Shown piece after piece: positions 44,441 to 55,581 of a stretch of DNA of 64,000 nt; the first letter of the stretch is position 1, and every line of letters begins with the position of its first letter. The notes below the pieces were generated by a model. It did not search any database. It was given only the letters and a program-made list of their open reading frames with translations, and was not told the DNA's origin. Location: the NCBI GenBank assembly GCA_013398955.1, contig VWPU01017660.1, positions 1 to 64,000 on the forward strand. The letters run 5' to 3'. This stretch comes from Callaeas wilsoni (Eukaryota; Chordata; Aves; Passeriformes; Callaeidae). Position numbers and translations under genes: made by a program.

Positions 44441-44665
44441 AGATGCAGTTTAATGGCATGAGAACTGTCTGTCGGCTTCCATTACCCCTTTGTTCTCATC
44501 GTGTCTCGCTTTATATGTATTTTTATAAGCCTTTTAAAAGCAAGTCTCCCTGTTCTTAATTCTTCCCTCTCTTTACTTTTGTTTTTATTGTAGGGCATCA
44601 ATAGAAACAGAAAGATTTTGCTGGATTAAAGACGCGGCTGTCACTTGAAAGCAAGTCCCCTGATA

Positions 44666-44683
44666 GAGATCTTGTAAGATCTC
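44666..44683. repeat. 8-bp inverted repeat with 2-bp spacer
   Basis: GAGATCTT and AAGATCTC flank GT, making an 18-bp near-palindrome that contains two AGATCT hexamers. It may be a symmetric binding site or chance. Confidence 0.85.
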
Positions 44684-44700
44684 CCAGTTTCTTCCATCTA

Positions 44701-45955
44701 AGGCTTTTTGTGGGGAGACAGGAGGACGGCGACACATTTCCCCTTAAATCAGTGGCCGGAGGTGCAAGATATCCATCAGCTTGTTGGACTCAGCCTTTCT
44801 CCTACCCAACCCAGCCAAAGGCACTCGAGCATCTGCAGGGATTGCTCACTGGTGACATCGCGGGCCTCTAAAGCCACAGCTCCCAGGATCTCGTGCACAA
44901 GAACAAAGGATGCCAGGGTGGTGTTCACAGCGCTTCCCTTTGGTGTCTCGTCACAGAAAGACCTGAGATCTTCACCTGGTTTCCACTGAAGATCCCACAG
45001 AGGGAAACCAGGCTTTACTCTTGGGTCTTACAGCCTTTGCTGAGCAAAGCAGCACCAAAACACCAAAATTCCCCTTTCTCCAGATACCCCACAACGCAAG
45101 GTAAGCAGGCTGTGAACCACGGATTCTGGCTCTGCCGCTAGTCCTCCCAGTGACCCTGAGCTTCTGACCAAGCCCCGTGAGCTCTCCCGATCCAGGGGCA
45201 AAGCAACAGCTGAACAAAGCCATGAACGCCCACGAGCCTGGGGAAAATGCGAGAGAGCAGCAGGTTTGGAGATCCAAAGCTGAAGAAGCTGTTCAAGGCT
45301 CAGAGCTATCATTCCCATCACCCTGCTCAGAAGAGGAAGGCTCCAAAACCCCCGCGGAGCACCAAAGGGGCTGTCAGCAGGTGAAAGTCCCCACATTCCC
45401 TGCTTCCCAAAGAAAAGCTTTGCAGCACACCAATGGCTGTGCTTTTTTTTTTCTTTCTCAGTACAAAGAAACTGTTTATTTAGAAAGATCAAGGAACCAA
45501 AATCACAGGGAAATGGTTTTTGTGCTGGGAAGGCAGCAAAGCATGCCCGGCCTCGCCGGCGTGTTCCTGCAGCGCTGCCGTGAATGCAGCGAGCTGGATG
45601 CAGCCTCCCTCCCTGCTTCCATCGCTATCCCAGCGCCTGTCCAAGAGCCATCAGCTCTTTCAAACAATGACCAATTTGTTCCCCGGGGTGGCATTTCTTT
45701 ATGATTCATCCCACTGTGCCTCAGGCTGGGATGCAATCCCAGGAGGATCCACTCACGTGCTGGACTCAGCGCTGCAGTGAGAGTTTCCATGACCATCAAG
45801 GCTTTTTTTTCCCCTTCCAAGTGTTGCTCAGCCCTATGTGGGTGCCAGGGCAGTTTTCCCACAAGCTGGATCTGCGTTTTGATGGAGAACTTGCTGTTAC
45901 AACCCTCAGAATCTGCAGAGTCACCCTTCTAACGGCCTCTTGGAGTGGAAATTGC
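44701..45955. other. Non-coding, no gene recognised
   Basis: Ordinary sequence with overlapping open frames up to 175 codons (45177-45704 plus) and no recognised domain. T-runs at 45444-45455 and 45804-45811 are simple repeats. Confidence 0.5.
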
Positions 45956-46420
45956 ATAAAAGAGCAGTGAAGAGGGAAAAAATATTAAAAACCCTTCATT
46001 TCAGCGAGGCAGAAGTGTCTCCCTTGAACAACAGGATGTCTTCCGTAAACACCAGGCTACCACAGCTGTCAGAGATCTGAAGTGCTGCATTAAAATATTT
46101 CATTTTATCATTGCTGAGACAGAGTGAGAAAGCTGAAGGGATCATTTCAGCCTTTCCTCTCCCCCTCGTGCTGCCAAAAACCCACCGAGAAGGGTGAAGC
46201 CTTGTTACTTTAATGGAAGTTCACTTTCCAAAGGGCAAGTATGCCTCTAAAAAGGTTGCAGGCACTTCTCCCCCACGCACATCTACGGGGCTGCCAAGTC
46301 ATAATTTTAACAGCAAATCATTTCATTTGCCTCTTTTTTTTTGGCCTTAAATCCCAACCACTTGGGATTTATGCAGTGCATGGGAAGCAGCTTTCCTGAC
46401 GGGAGCGAGTTTTCACACAC
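45956..46420. promoter_or_regulatory. Candidate conserved element pair
   Basis: AT-leaning, repeat-free sequence includes AAATATTAAAAACCC, CATTAAAATATTTCATTTTATC near 46089, and GTTACTTTAATGGAAG near 46205. GTCATAATTTTAACAGC near 46299 and CAACCACTTGGGATTT near 46356 follow, the latter with a CACTTG NKX/E-box-like core. The texture resembles conserved enhancers; the evidence is compositional. Confidence 0.33.
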
Positions 46421-49400
46421 GGTGGTTGTGTGTGGTTCCAGCTTCTCTCTGTGGAGGAGCGGCCCAGGCACTGGCACGCAGGCGAGGAGAGCACGATGAA
46501 GTATTTTTGGGAGCCCTGATGGTTCGGTATCTAATCAGGGTTGATGGCTGGGGCTGGCCATCGCACGCATCCAGCCGCCCGCACAGCTCCGATAGCATCG
46601 GCAGCCTGGGACCTCACACTCCATCTGCAGCATCCACGGCCCTCTGGTGCAGTGGGAGGCTTCCAAACCATGAATTATCTTTCACAAATCACTTATCACA
46701 GAGACACATTCGTCTCCAGGAGCTGGACCCAACCCAGCCCCGCTGGCTGGAAGTTCAAATGAGGGCACACGCATTCACTATTTTATTTTATTTTTTTTTA
46801 TTTGGACCATGCAATTTTGGGGTTGCAGAGCCAGACATTAAGCTGGCTGATAGTCTAGTCCTGTGAAGCATTCTGAGTTGGCAAAGTTTTCCTACTGATT
46901 TATGTGGCACAACAGCTCACGGCCTGGGATGCACCCATAACATTCATTCCATCTGTCGTCAATGCAGATTCTGTTCTCCACCACTCGTGCTGGCAGGGCT
47001 TGATCTGCCCTTGGTGAGGGGGGGGAGGAGAGGGGATGAGAGAAGAGGAAGCTGAAGTCTCCCATTGGTGCCAATGGCTTCACAGGAGGCCTCGAGTTCT
47101 TCAGCTGCCTGTAAGCATTGTTGCTGGAGTGATAATCTTTGGCAGCCCATCTAGGAGGGGAAGGGAATGAGCGGTCACACTGATTTTCAGGAGGATTTTG
47201 GAATCAATGTTCACCAACAGTCTCATTTCAGGCCCACACACGCCTGCACTAATAAAGGATAAAGGTCCAAAAAACCATTTAGTCCTCTTGGTCTCCTATC
47301 CTCGTTCCTTGCAGGCAGATGTCCTCTCTGATCAATCCACACACAACACTGACTCCTTTCAGAGCAGTTAAAACCCCGCTAAACTGTGAGTTATCTTCCA
47401 AGAGTATGAGCAAGTCAGTCCAAGAAGCAAAGGCAACGTTTATCTTGGGCACAACAAAAGCCTCCAATCAGCCCTGGAGATCTCTGGCACGCCTGGGGCT
47501 GGCTGAGGCTGACAGGGCTGGAAGCTGCATCCCGAGAGCAAGTGCTGAGCACCGCTCTGGGATTCACACCGAGCTGAGAGGCCTCTTGTGCGCAGAGACA
47601 GCTGAGGCGTGAGCCAGGCTGCAAGCCAGCATGCTCTTCCCTCCTGTTCCCCCCTTCCCAAGACTGGGAGAGGTGGGGATAGCCCCCCCCCATGCAAAAC
47701 CCATGTCCGAGGCTTTGCTGAAACGCTGATGATGCGATTCACCCCGGAATTTTACCTTCTGGTTCCTCGTGGTTCCAACGCCTCCGACATCTACAAAAAG
47801 CTGGAATTTCCTGCCAGCTCAGTGGTGCAATTTCAAATGCTTTTTGGTTTTCAACTGCGCTCTTTAATCTCCAGCCAGCTGGGCCCGTGCGTTAGCGTGA
47901 AGGCTGAAAGCTTCAGAGCTCTGGGCAGTCAGTTTTCCAGGGATCTCACCTGTGGGTGGAATGGTTTGCGGCAGCTCTGCGTTAAATTAAACAGAAACGC
48001 ACATGCAGGAACCATGTGTCTGAGCTGCCGTGTCCCCACTGCAGTGCAGAGCTGCGGGCCAGCTCCAGGGTTCCCTTCCAGAGAGGGAGAACTGCGGGTT
48101 TAGCTCCTGGTGCCAAGAAGAGCAAGGAGCAGTTTGGAACAGAGAGCTGCAGGGGCTGGCAGGTGCGGCGCGGCACGGTGCCACGAGGGCCTCCCCGGCC
48201 CCTCCATCGGCGAAGGATGGAAATCCAACCAACCTGCCTCTCTGGCAGGATACCTTAAAAGAGAATACAAGCTTTCTCAAGGGTTGTCCCATTAGACAAG
48301 TGGATTTGATTCCCGTATTTCCCGTGAGAACTGTGAAAAAAGATCCCACCGTAGGCTCTCCTATGCTGCTCACAGTCTGCGCCACCATGGGAGCTTTGCA
48401 GAGAAGAGCCCACTGGCCTCAGCAGAACGAGCAGCCCCTGATTTACCCAAAGCCTTGCACAAGAACTTTCACAGCTCCAGGCTGTGGGGACCAAATCTTC
48501 AGCTGATACAAGGTAACACAATTATTGAGAAATAAATAAGTTGTCACCAGTCCACACCACCTGTGGATGTGCTCAAGGAGCAGAGACAACTACAACCAAC
48601 CTATGCGTCTGATGGAGCCACAGCAGAAATATTCGAGAATTGGTCTTATGTGATAAACCAAAAAAAGTGTGTGGCAGAGAAGAGAGGGAGGTACAAAGAA
48701 GTCCTGTCCCCCTGCTCACTCTACCGTTTAAGAAAAAAATCTGTTTATTCAAAGAGATCTGACAAGGGCTACAGCAAAATGGATGAGGAGCTGAATATGT
48801 AAAAGGCAAAACCATCACTGAAAATAAATTCAATTATTTGGTTTTGCTTAGAGAAGCAACAAAGTTTCTGACATGTTTGTTATTCAGTCTGTCATTAGAG
48901 CTGAAAGATGTCTCAATAATGTTGTAGTTACATTTTTAACATCCACTCTCCTCCAAGCAGTTTGCATATTTTCCACTACGTTAGCTGATCAAGCCATTAG
49001 TTACAGTTACTTAAAAATAAATGAGCTCTATATTTTCCTTCCTCCACACTCCTCATCATGAAGCTCAACAGCAGGGGATGGGGGGACAGGCAAGGGAACG
49101 ATTTGGTCTGCGATGAAACAACCTGACAATGATGGGAAATGCTCAAGTTCGAGCGTGGAAGGCGAGGACGAAAAAGAAGAAAAAGCAAAAGCATCTCTTG
49201 TCGATCAAGGAACTGATAAGGGCCTAAACAGCAGCAAAACAGGCAAAATGAAAACCATATTTGCAAAAGAAACTGCAGTTGGGAGGTTAACAGCATCCAA
49301 CTCAATCCAGCAAGAGCAGAAGCAGGGTGCAATTTTGTCGAGTGTGCTGATGTGCACTCACTTGCCAAAAGGAGTTTTAACTCGAGCTGTTCTTTCTGTT

Positions 49401-52400
49401 CTTTACCCTAATCCTGCCTCCTCCCCATGAAAAAAGCACTGTCGTCAGTCAATTTTCATGAAAAGGTTCCTGTTTTTACCCATTAGAGAAAAGCAGGTAA
49501 TTTCAATTCTTCTATCCCCTCTTTCCCAAAATTCAGCCATAAAAAAACCCCAAAGCAAAACCAACAGTTTGTGTTTTGACCGTTGAAAAGCAGAATCTGC
49601 AAGCAATTTTGCTCTGTTAATTATGCTTAAAATAAAAAAAAAAAAGAAAACAGAAGATGAAGATATTTTCTGTCATGCAGAAAATAAAGGCAGTACATTT
49701 TCCCAACTATCTGTGAACTGCAGAAAAAAACCATGAGGGGCAGAGAAGAACCGGAGCATGCCAGGAAAAATAACAAGTACATTGCACTAATAGGTCATTG
49801 GGCAATTCTAACTCAATCCAGACTTCATTGTTGGATACAGATTTATCCAATATATTGACTATTGGGTCATAAGAATGGCCCTTCACACCCAGCACAGAGC
49901 AAGTCTCCAAATGCTGCCCTCTCCATGTGGGGATATCCTGCTGAGATCCAGTCAGCTCTGTTGAGCTGCTCTCATTGGGAGCTTTATCAGAAAAATAAAT
50001 TAAAAAACCCCTTATTGCAATAAATAACCTTAATGTTGGCCTCCCAAGGTGTTCTTATGCAATAATCTGTGGGGTTTGGCAACAGATCCCCACACTACTG
50101 AATAAATCACCTCTGTCCAGGTGATGTTCTCAGCTCCCACTGTACCACCAGTGACCACAGAGCAGCACCAGCTGCCCTGTCCTGCCACAGCAGCAGGGCC
50201 TCTCCAGCCAACGGGGAACCACAGGCTCCTCCACCAAATCATTGAATTATTTCCCTGAAGAAAGCAGGATGAATTCAAAAACCAATCTGAGCTGCTAAAA
50301 ATACCCCCAGCCCTGCAGACCAGTGGTGGTCCAAACGATGGCTTGGCTGTCACTGCTTTTTGGGTTTCTCCCCAGTTTTGGAGCACACGCTGCTGCCACA
50401 TGTTGTTCAACAGCTGGGGCTTTCCAAATTGTTGTCTGACAGTGGAAAATGGCACAACTTCCAGCATGAGTTCTGGAGAACCAGGTCCTAATAACACTAT
50501 GCTGCAAACCAGTTTTAGAATGTTTGAGGGTGCTTACAGCTACTATTTCAGAAATGTCCTTAATTATAGAGGGAGATTTTGCTGTTTTTGAGAGTATTTC
50601 CCCCTCATAAATTCTGTCCTGCTCAAGAGCAATGCAGCTCTGTCCTCTGCTTCCAAAGCTAATAAAACCAAGACAGGCCCTCTAACCAGAGAAACGGGGG
50701 AGATTCCCACCACCCGCATGTCAGACACTCTTCTTCCAGCTACGTCCCAGCACAAACACTGTCACCTAGCTTCCAGGATGCTCAGGACACACTGCCCAAC
50801 CCTGGGAAAGAGTTGGCAGTCTAAAGTGCCACGCTGAGTCCTGACCACTCGTCCCAATTCCCAGGGGACAGTTTGAGGGTCAGCCTGGCTCAGGCAGCGC
50901 GCACCAATCCCACGCATGCGTCCTTCACCTCAACCGCACCCTCGATGCTGGGGTGTGAGAATGCTCCATCCCCTCCAGCTACAGGGGAATTCCCAAGCAG
51001 ATGGTTAAACTGGATTTCCAGCTTCTCTGGAGCAGCAGAATGGGGGTAACTCATCAGGGTGGAGGTAGGGAGCCGGCTCATGTTGCCCAGTGCTTTGTGC
51101 CCTGGGCAAGTCACAGGTCTATCGGTCACCAGAGTTTCATTAACTGCAGGTGAGGTGACGCCTTGGCATCTGCAGAGCACCTTGAGACCTTCACACGAGC
51201 CCGGTAATTATGCAGAAATACTGTATAAATAATGAACCACGCTGGGGAAACGCAGCACGTTTTCGCTGGGAGAGTCACAGGCACCTTCTAGGAATGGGAG
51301 ATTTGAACTTCATTAAAATCCCCGGGCAAATGGGTACCTCATTTTCTTAGACCTTCTGAAGGTGCCAGGTGTGTTAGCACCAACCTGTGAGCTCTGGTGC
51401 CTCTGGAGTCCAACAGCTCCCACGAGGCAGGAGCAGCAGGCAGCAGACTGAATGTTACAGGCTTAAAACGAAGGCCTGTAAGTCAACAAAGTTCAACAAA
51501 ATAAAGTCGCTCATTTTTTGTTGTCGCTCACAGGCTGCTGCAGTGTTGACTCTGAAGGGTGGGAGAAAGGCAGAGGAACACAAAGTACATGAACAGGGAG
51601 AACGAGACATCAATGGGAGAGCACGGCAGTGGACACAGCCCAGCCCTTGCTGACAGCTGTGGAAAGAGAGTCAGGGATTTGGGAATACACCCTGGAGCAG
51701 AGGTGCCAGCCAAGGAGAGAAAATCTAGGGGCCTCCTGTCCCAGCCCTGGAAATCCTCTCCTCATATGGAGGTCTCCAGCAGCTGCTCCTTCCCATGGTG
51801 GGAGGAAGGGTAAGAGACAAAAAAAATATCAAAACCCCACAACATCGACAAATCTCTCTCTGCTTCAGCTCCGACCTTCCTGCTGGAGCTCAGTAACCCC
51901 CTGGAGAAAGCCCTTCCTCCCTAGGCTGCAGCCATTGGCAAAACCTGATCGACTTCATGCAGTAAGACCCCAGCACAGAGAACCAGACAAGCTGTCTGGC
52001 TATTGATTATGCCACTGGCCTCAGTATGCAGGCCTGGACCAAATTTTCCCTTCTTTTCCCCCTTCTATCACAAAATCGGGAACAGCAGATTAGATTTATC
52101 CCTTTGAGTCCACCAGGGTGGATGGGAAGAAGAGAAGGTGAAGTTCTCCTGCTGCTTCACTCTTCATTGGGCAGCAGATCTGTTGCTGTGGTTCTGTTCC
52201 TACACATCAAGGCCACAATCCTCATTATTGTTTTGGGAGCACTCATCACTGGAAATGGCCATGCCCTTCTAGCTCTCCACTACTTGGTTGTGTGGACATC
52301 TGGAAAGACTATGGAAATACGTTCTCTTGAGCCCCCAGGGCTTTTTTGCCTCTATTCTCAGCACTAAATCCTGGCTCGGAAAGCTTGTCTCACAATATTT

Positions 52401-52700
52401 TCCATGTTCAGTGTGTAGAAGGGTACAAACATGTAATGGGTGTAAGAACCCCCAAGGCTGTTCGGTTGGAAGGTTGGGGGGCTTCCTGCCTCTCCCCAGA
52501 CTGATGTGACCAGGCCCACTTAGCATAACACCAAAACAAACCTTACAGTCCTGATTTAAGACATCTTCCAAGAACAGTCCAACCCTCAAATCGCTGGAGG
52601 TGTAAGCACTGCAGAGGGATTAAACACCCATGTGCAGCTCTGAACCTCAGAACTGCCACTTCTGTTTGGATTTAATCCTGCCCTGAGCCCATAAACAGGG
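46421..52700. other. Non-coding, no gene recognised
   Basis: This is 6.3 kb of ordinary non-coding sequence. Minor items are a 7-bp inverted repeat CCCTGAT/ATCAGGG (about 46514-46540), a T-rich run near 46780-46800, a run of eight C near 47685 and an A-run near 49627-49642. Open frames up to 164 codons (47609-48103 plus) show no domain. No transposon is recognised. Confidence 0.55.
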
Positions 52701-52724
52701 ATAGATCTTCACAATCCATGACCA

Positions 52725-52754
52725 GACCTCAGCCTAAGATCTTAGGCTGGGGTC
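52725..52754. repeat. 30-bp near-perfect palindrome
   Basis: The central 20 bases (52730-52749, CAGCCTAAGATCTTAGGCTG) are a perfect palindrome with no spacer. It extends four more bases on each side after a single T/G mismatch (52729 against 52750). The outer arms are GACC and GGTC. Spacer-free palindromes this long are rare by chance and tend to be unstable. It is not part of any transposon I recognise. Confidence 0.95.
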
Positions 52755-55177
52755 AAAGTGCTACATGGATTCATACCAGCAGAGCTTTACACATCTCTTC
52801 TAGCTGAGAATCTGGCCACTTATGACTGGAATAGCTTTCTGAAATGTATCCAACAGGAAATCCTAAATCAAGAACACTCTGCAGTTTGAGAAGATTCCTC
52901 TCCCTCAGATCCAAACCCAACTAAATGTTTTGCAACTTTTTCCATTTTAGGAATAAGAGGCTTTCTTCTCATATCTTCCTCCCCCTCCCAAACAAATAAT
53001 CAAGTACACAGGAGCCCAAAATGTTTTTCCCCTCTGCTCACTTTATCCAGCGAGCTGAGACTGCAGCCAGCATGTTTAAAACTGGCCAGCTGTGCTGTGA
53101 CCAGCTGACTTTGGAGGCCTAGCTGGGACAGCCAAACAGGCAAGATTCCAACTGCAAACAAATGAGGCAACACCTTTGGAGAAGAGATCGAACCGGGGGA
53201 AATGGCCACGGCTCAATTCAGAGTTTCCTGTTGCTTTTCCAGGGACAGCTGCTGCCGAAGGCCAGATTCTCAGCAGGAGTAAACTGGTCCTGCTGCTTGG
53301 AGTTCCCCAGCTCTGCACCAGTTTTCACCACCTGAGAACATGGCACAACCTGGTTCATATTTGGGCTTTGCTCTGCTGCCTCCCCGTTATCATTCTACAT
53401 CTAGAAATAGCTGTACTAGGAGAGGGAAAGGGAATAACAACCAAAATTTGTCTAGTCCAGAAATGGTTTCCTGGAACGTAGGTGTTTTTTATTTTTTTCC
53501 TTTTCTGAAATGAGATAAAGTCGTTCATTGTTTGTCTTGGCTGCCTATAAAGTCATGCTGCTGAGAGGAGCCTTTGATCACAGGGCTATTGGGAGGCTGA
53601 CCCTTGACAGCCAATCCACTCCCTGCTCTTCCAGTCTCACCAGCCCAGGCCTGACTTCCTTTTTCATAAAAAGCCATAAAAAAAATTTATACATATATAT
53701 TTTATCCAAGAGCCCTTGCAGCAGTTTAGGAATCCTGATCTAACTAGCTTACAGACAATTTCAATATCAGGCTATTCCCTTCCTCAAGGGGTTCTGTATG
53801 GGGATGAGGAAGGAGGGAGTTGATGATCTTGGATGTTCTGCCATGAGCAGCAGCAGCTTTATCCAAACTTGCATCAGGGTGTATCCAACAAACCTCCTTT
53901 GAAAGGGGCAAACCATAGCCCTGTAAAACACTGTTTGGAGTCTATTTCGTGTCCTCTTGTCCCACTGAGAAGTTTCTGGACATTTGTGTAGGATTTGTGT
54001 GTTCCTGGGATCCGGTCAGAGCTCCCAGCTCTAGCTGGTTTCCTGCACATCCAGAACATTTTTGCAGCATGTGTTGCCCGACCGCAGAGGCTGCAGGCAC
54101 AAAACACATTTTCTTCTGACACCTAGCAGGGAGTTTTTCTACGTAAGTCACTCTGTGTAATGTGACTCATTGCTCCCACACTTCATGGAAGCAGCATGCT
54201 TAGTTTATTCTAGCATATCCCAACCATATTCCCAAAGCACTGGATTTGCAAAGCTTGTGTAAACGACTTGGATCATGAGCACGATCAGGGCAAAGCTTCC
54301 CAGCAATTCCCCACAGATGCCAGCTCAAGCCCTGTTTCCTCCCCAGCAGAATGACATGAAAAACCAGTGCAGATGACCTGGGAGACACAGGGTAGTAAGA
54401 AAGGACTTTTAAGGAATAAGAGGTACACATCTCTTTAATATCTTTTTATCTGCCAGCATGAACAAGTCAACTCTGAAAGCTGAGGTGGTAGGATTGCCAC
54501 TAGGCTGGGTTTATTAGCCACCTCCTCCATCAGGGGACTCAGATTATCTGATATGTATCAGATGATATCCAGAAGACTCAAATAATGCCCTTATCATCTC
54601 CCACCTGTGATCTGAGAGTCAAACTTCCACGTCCTTTGTTCTTGGAGTCCTACACCATGCTCGGGCCATTAACATCTCCAGTCCAAAATCAGTCCCACCC
54701 ACGTATGCAGCAGCACAATTATACTGGCTTAAAAAGAAAAAGCTCCACTGGTGCAGAAGCACATGACTGTCAAGCCAACCTTTAGAGCAGAGTCAGGAAC
54801 GAGACATGTTCTTGCTGTGCTCGGTTTTATCTGATACATTAGCTATGAAAATGATCAGACAAGCCAAACGTTCAGACTAACGTCTTGCTCTTGTGTCTGG
54901 CCACAGAGTGGAAAGTCAAGTTCCAGTTAGTTGTGGTCTGAACAGATGCAACAGGCAAAAACCAGCTAATTATTTCTAATTCCCAAATAATAATAATACC
55001 AGGGCAGAGGAGGGAAATATGTGACTGGTCTATAGTTTCACAGAAAGCTTGTAGCAAGGCCAGGGAGAGAATGTGGTGATTGCACGAACTGGTTCAGCTC
55101 TGGCCATGACATTTTCCCCTTTCGCTCCAGATCACCTTCAAAACCCACAAATACAGACTCGGGCCTCCCAGTTTCTG
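52755..55177. other. Non-coding, no gene recognised
   Basis: Ordinary sequence with small open frames only. An A-run plus ATATATAT stretch lies near 53679-53702. No gene or transposon is recognised. Confidence 0.55.
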
Positions 55178-55581
55178 AGAATCATGAAATGGTTTGTGTC
55201 AGGAGGGACCTTAAAGCCCATCCAGTTCCACCCTCCTGCCATGAGCAGGGACATCTTCCACTATCCCAGGGTGCTCCAAGCCTCATCCAGCCTGGCCTTG
55301 GACATTTCCAGGGATCTAGGGGCAGCCACAGCTTCTCTGGCACCCTGTGCCAGGGCCTCCCCTCCCTCCCAGGGAACAATTCCTGCCCAATATCCCATCC
55401 ATCCCTGCCCTCTGGCAGTGGGGAGCCATTCCCTGTGTCCTGTCCCTCCAGCCCTCGTCCCAAGTCCCTCTCCAGCTCTCCTGGAGCCCCTTTGGGCACT
55501 GGAAGGGGCTCTGAGGTCTCCCTGGAGCCTTCTCTTCCCCAGGTGAGCACCCCCAGCTCTCAGCCCAGTTCCCTCAGTTAG
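55178..55581 (-). mobile_element. 5'-truncated CR1 LINE (3' end)
   Basis: This is the second CR1 copy, again in reverse orientation. On the plus strand it opens with AGAATCATGAAATGGTTTG, the reverse complement of the CR1 3' end, then GGAGGGACCTTAAAGCCC, TCCAGCCTGGCCTTGGACA and GGGGCTCTGAGGTCTCCC. These are segments typical of CR1 copies abundant in songbirds. It differs in sequence from the copy at 25010-25330, so the two belong to different CR1 subfamilies. It lacks the reverse-transcriptase core and is inactive. The distal boundary near 55581 is approximate. Confidence 0.95.
55240..55550 (-). pseudogene. Relic of CR1 ORF2 C-terminus, frameshifted
   Basis: On the minus strand the CR1 ORF2 tail is recognisable through GELERDLGRGLEGQDTGN, GWDIGQELFPGREG and PWHRVPE. 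It then leaves the expected frame, where CR1 normally continues with the conserved LEV(F/S)K(A/K)R(L/V)D-type tail. A frameshift is therefore likely just after PWHRVPE (near 55335). It is a decayed fragment of the retrotransposon polyprotein with no function expected. Confidence 0.75.

Larger units (their letters stand above)
44101..44700. promoter_or_regulatory. Candidate conserved regulatory block
   Basis: A small CpG-bearing patch (44104-44170) leads into a repeat-poor AT-rich block. It contains CATTTAATTACGAGTGGCCC near 44174, where a homeodomain core abuts an NKX-like GAGTGG. It also has GCATGGGTTTTATATGGC, CCATTTGCACATG, ACGATTAAC and TTTATATGTATTTTTATAAGCC. A T-rich tract at 44399-44440 interrupts it. 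The block ends near a short hairpin at 44666-44683. The regulatory role is inferred. Confidence 0.4.
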
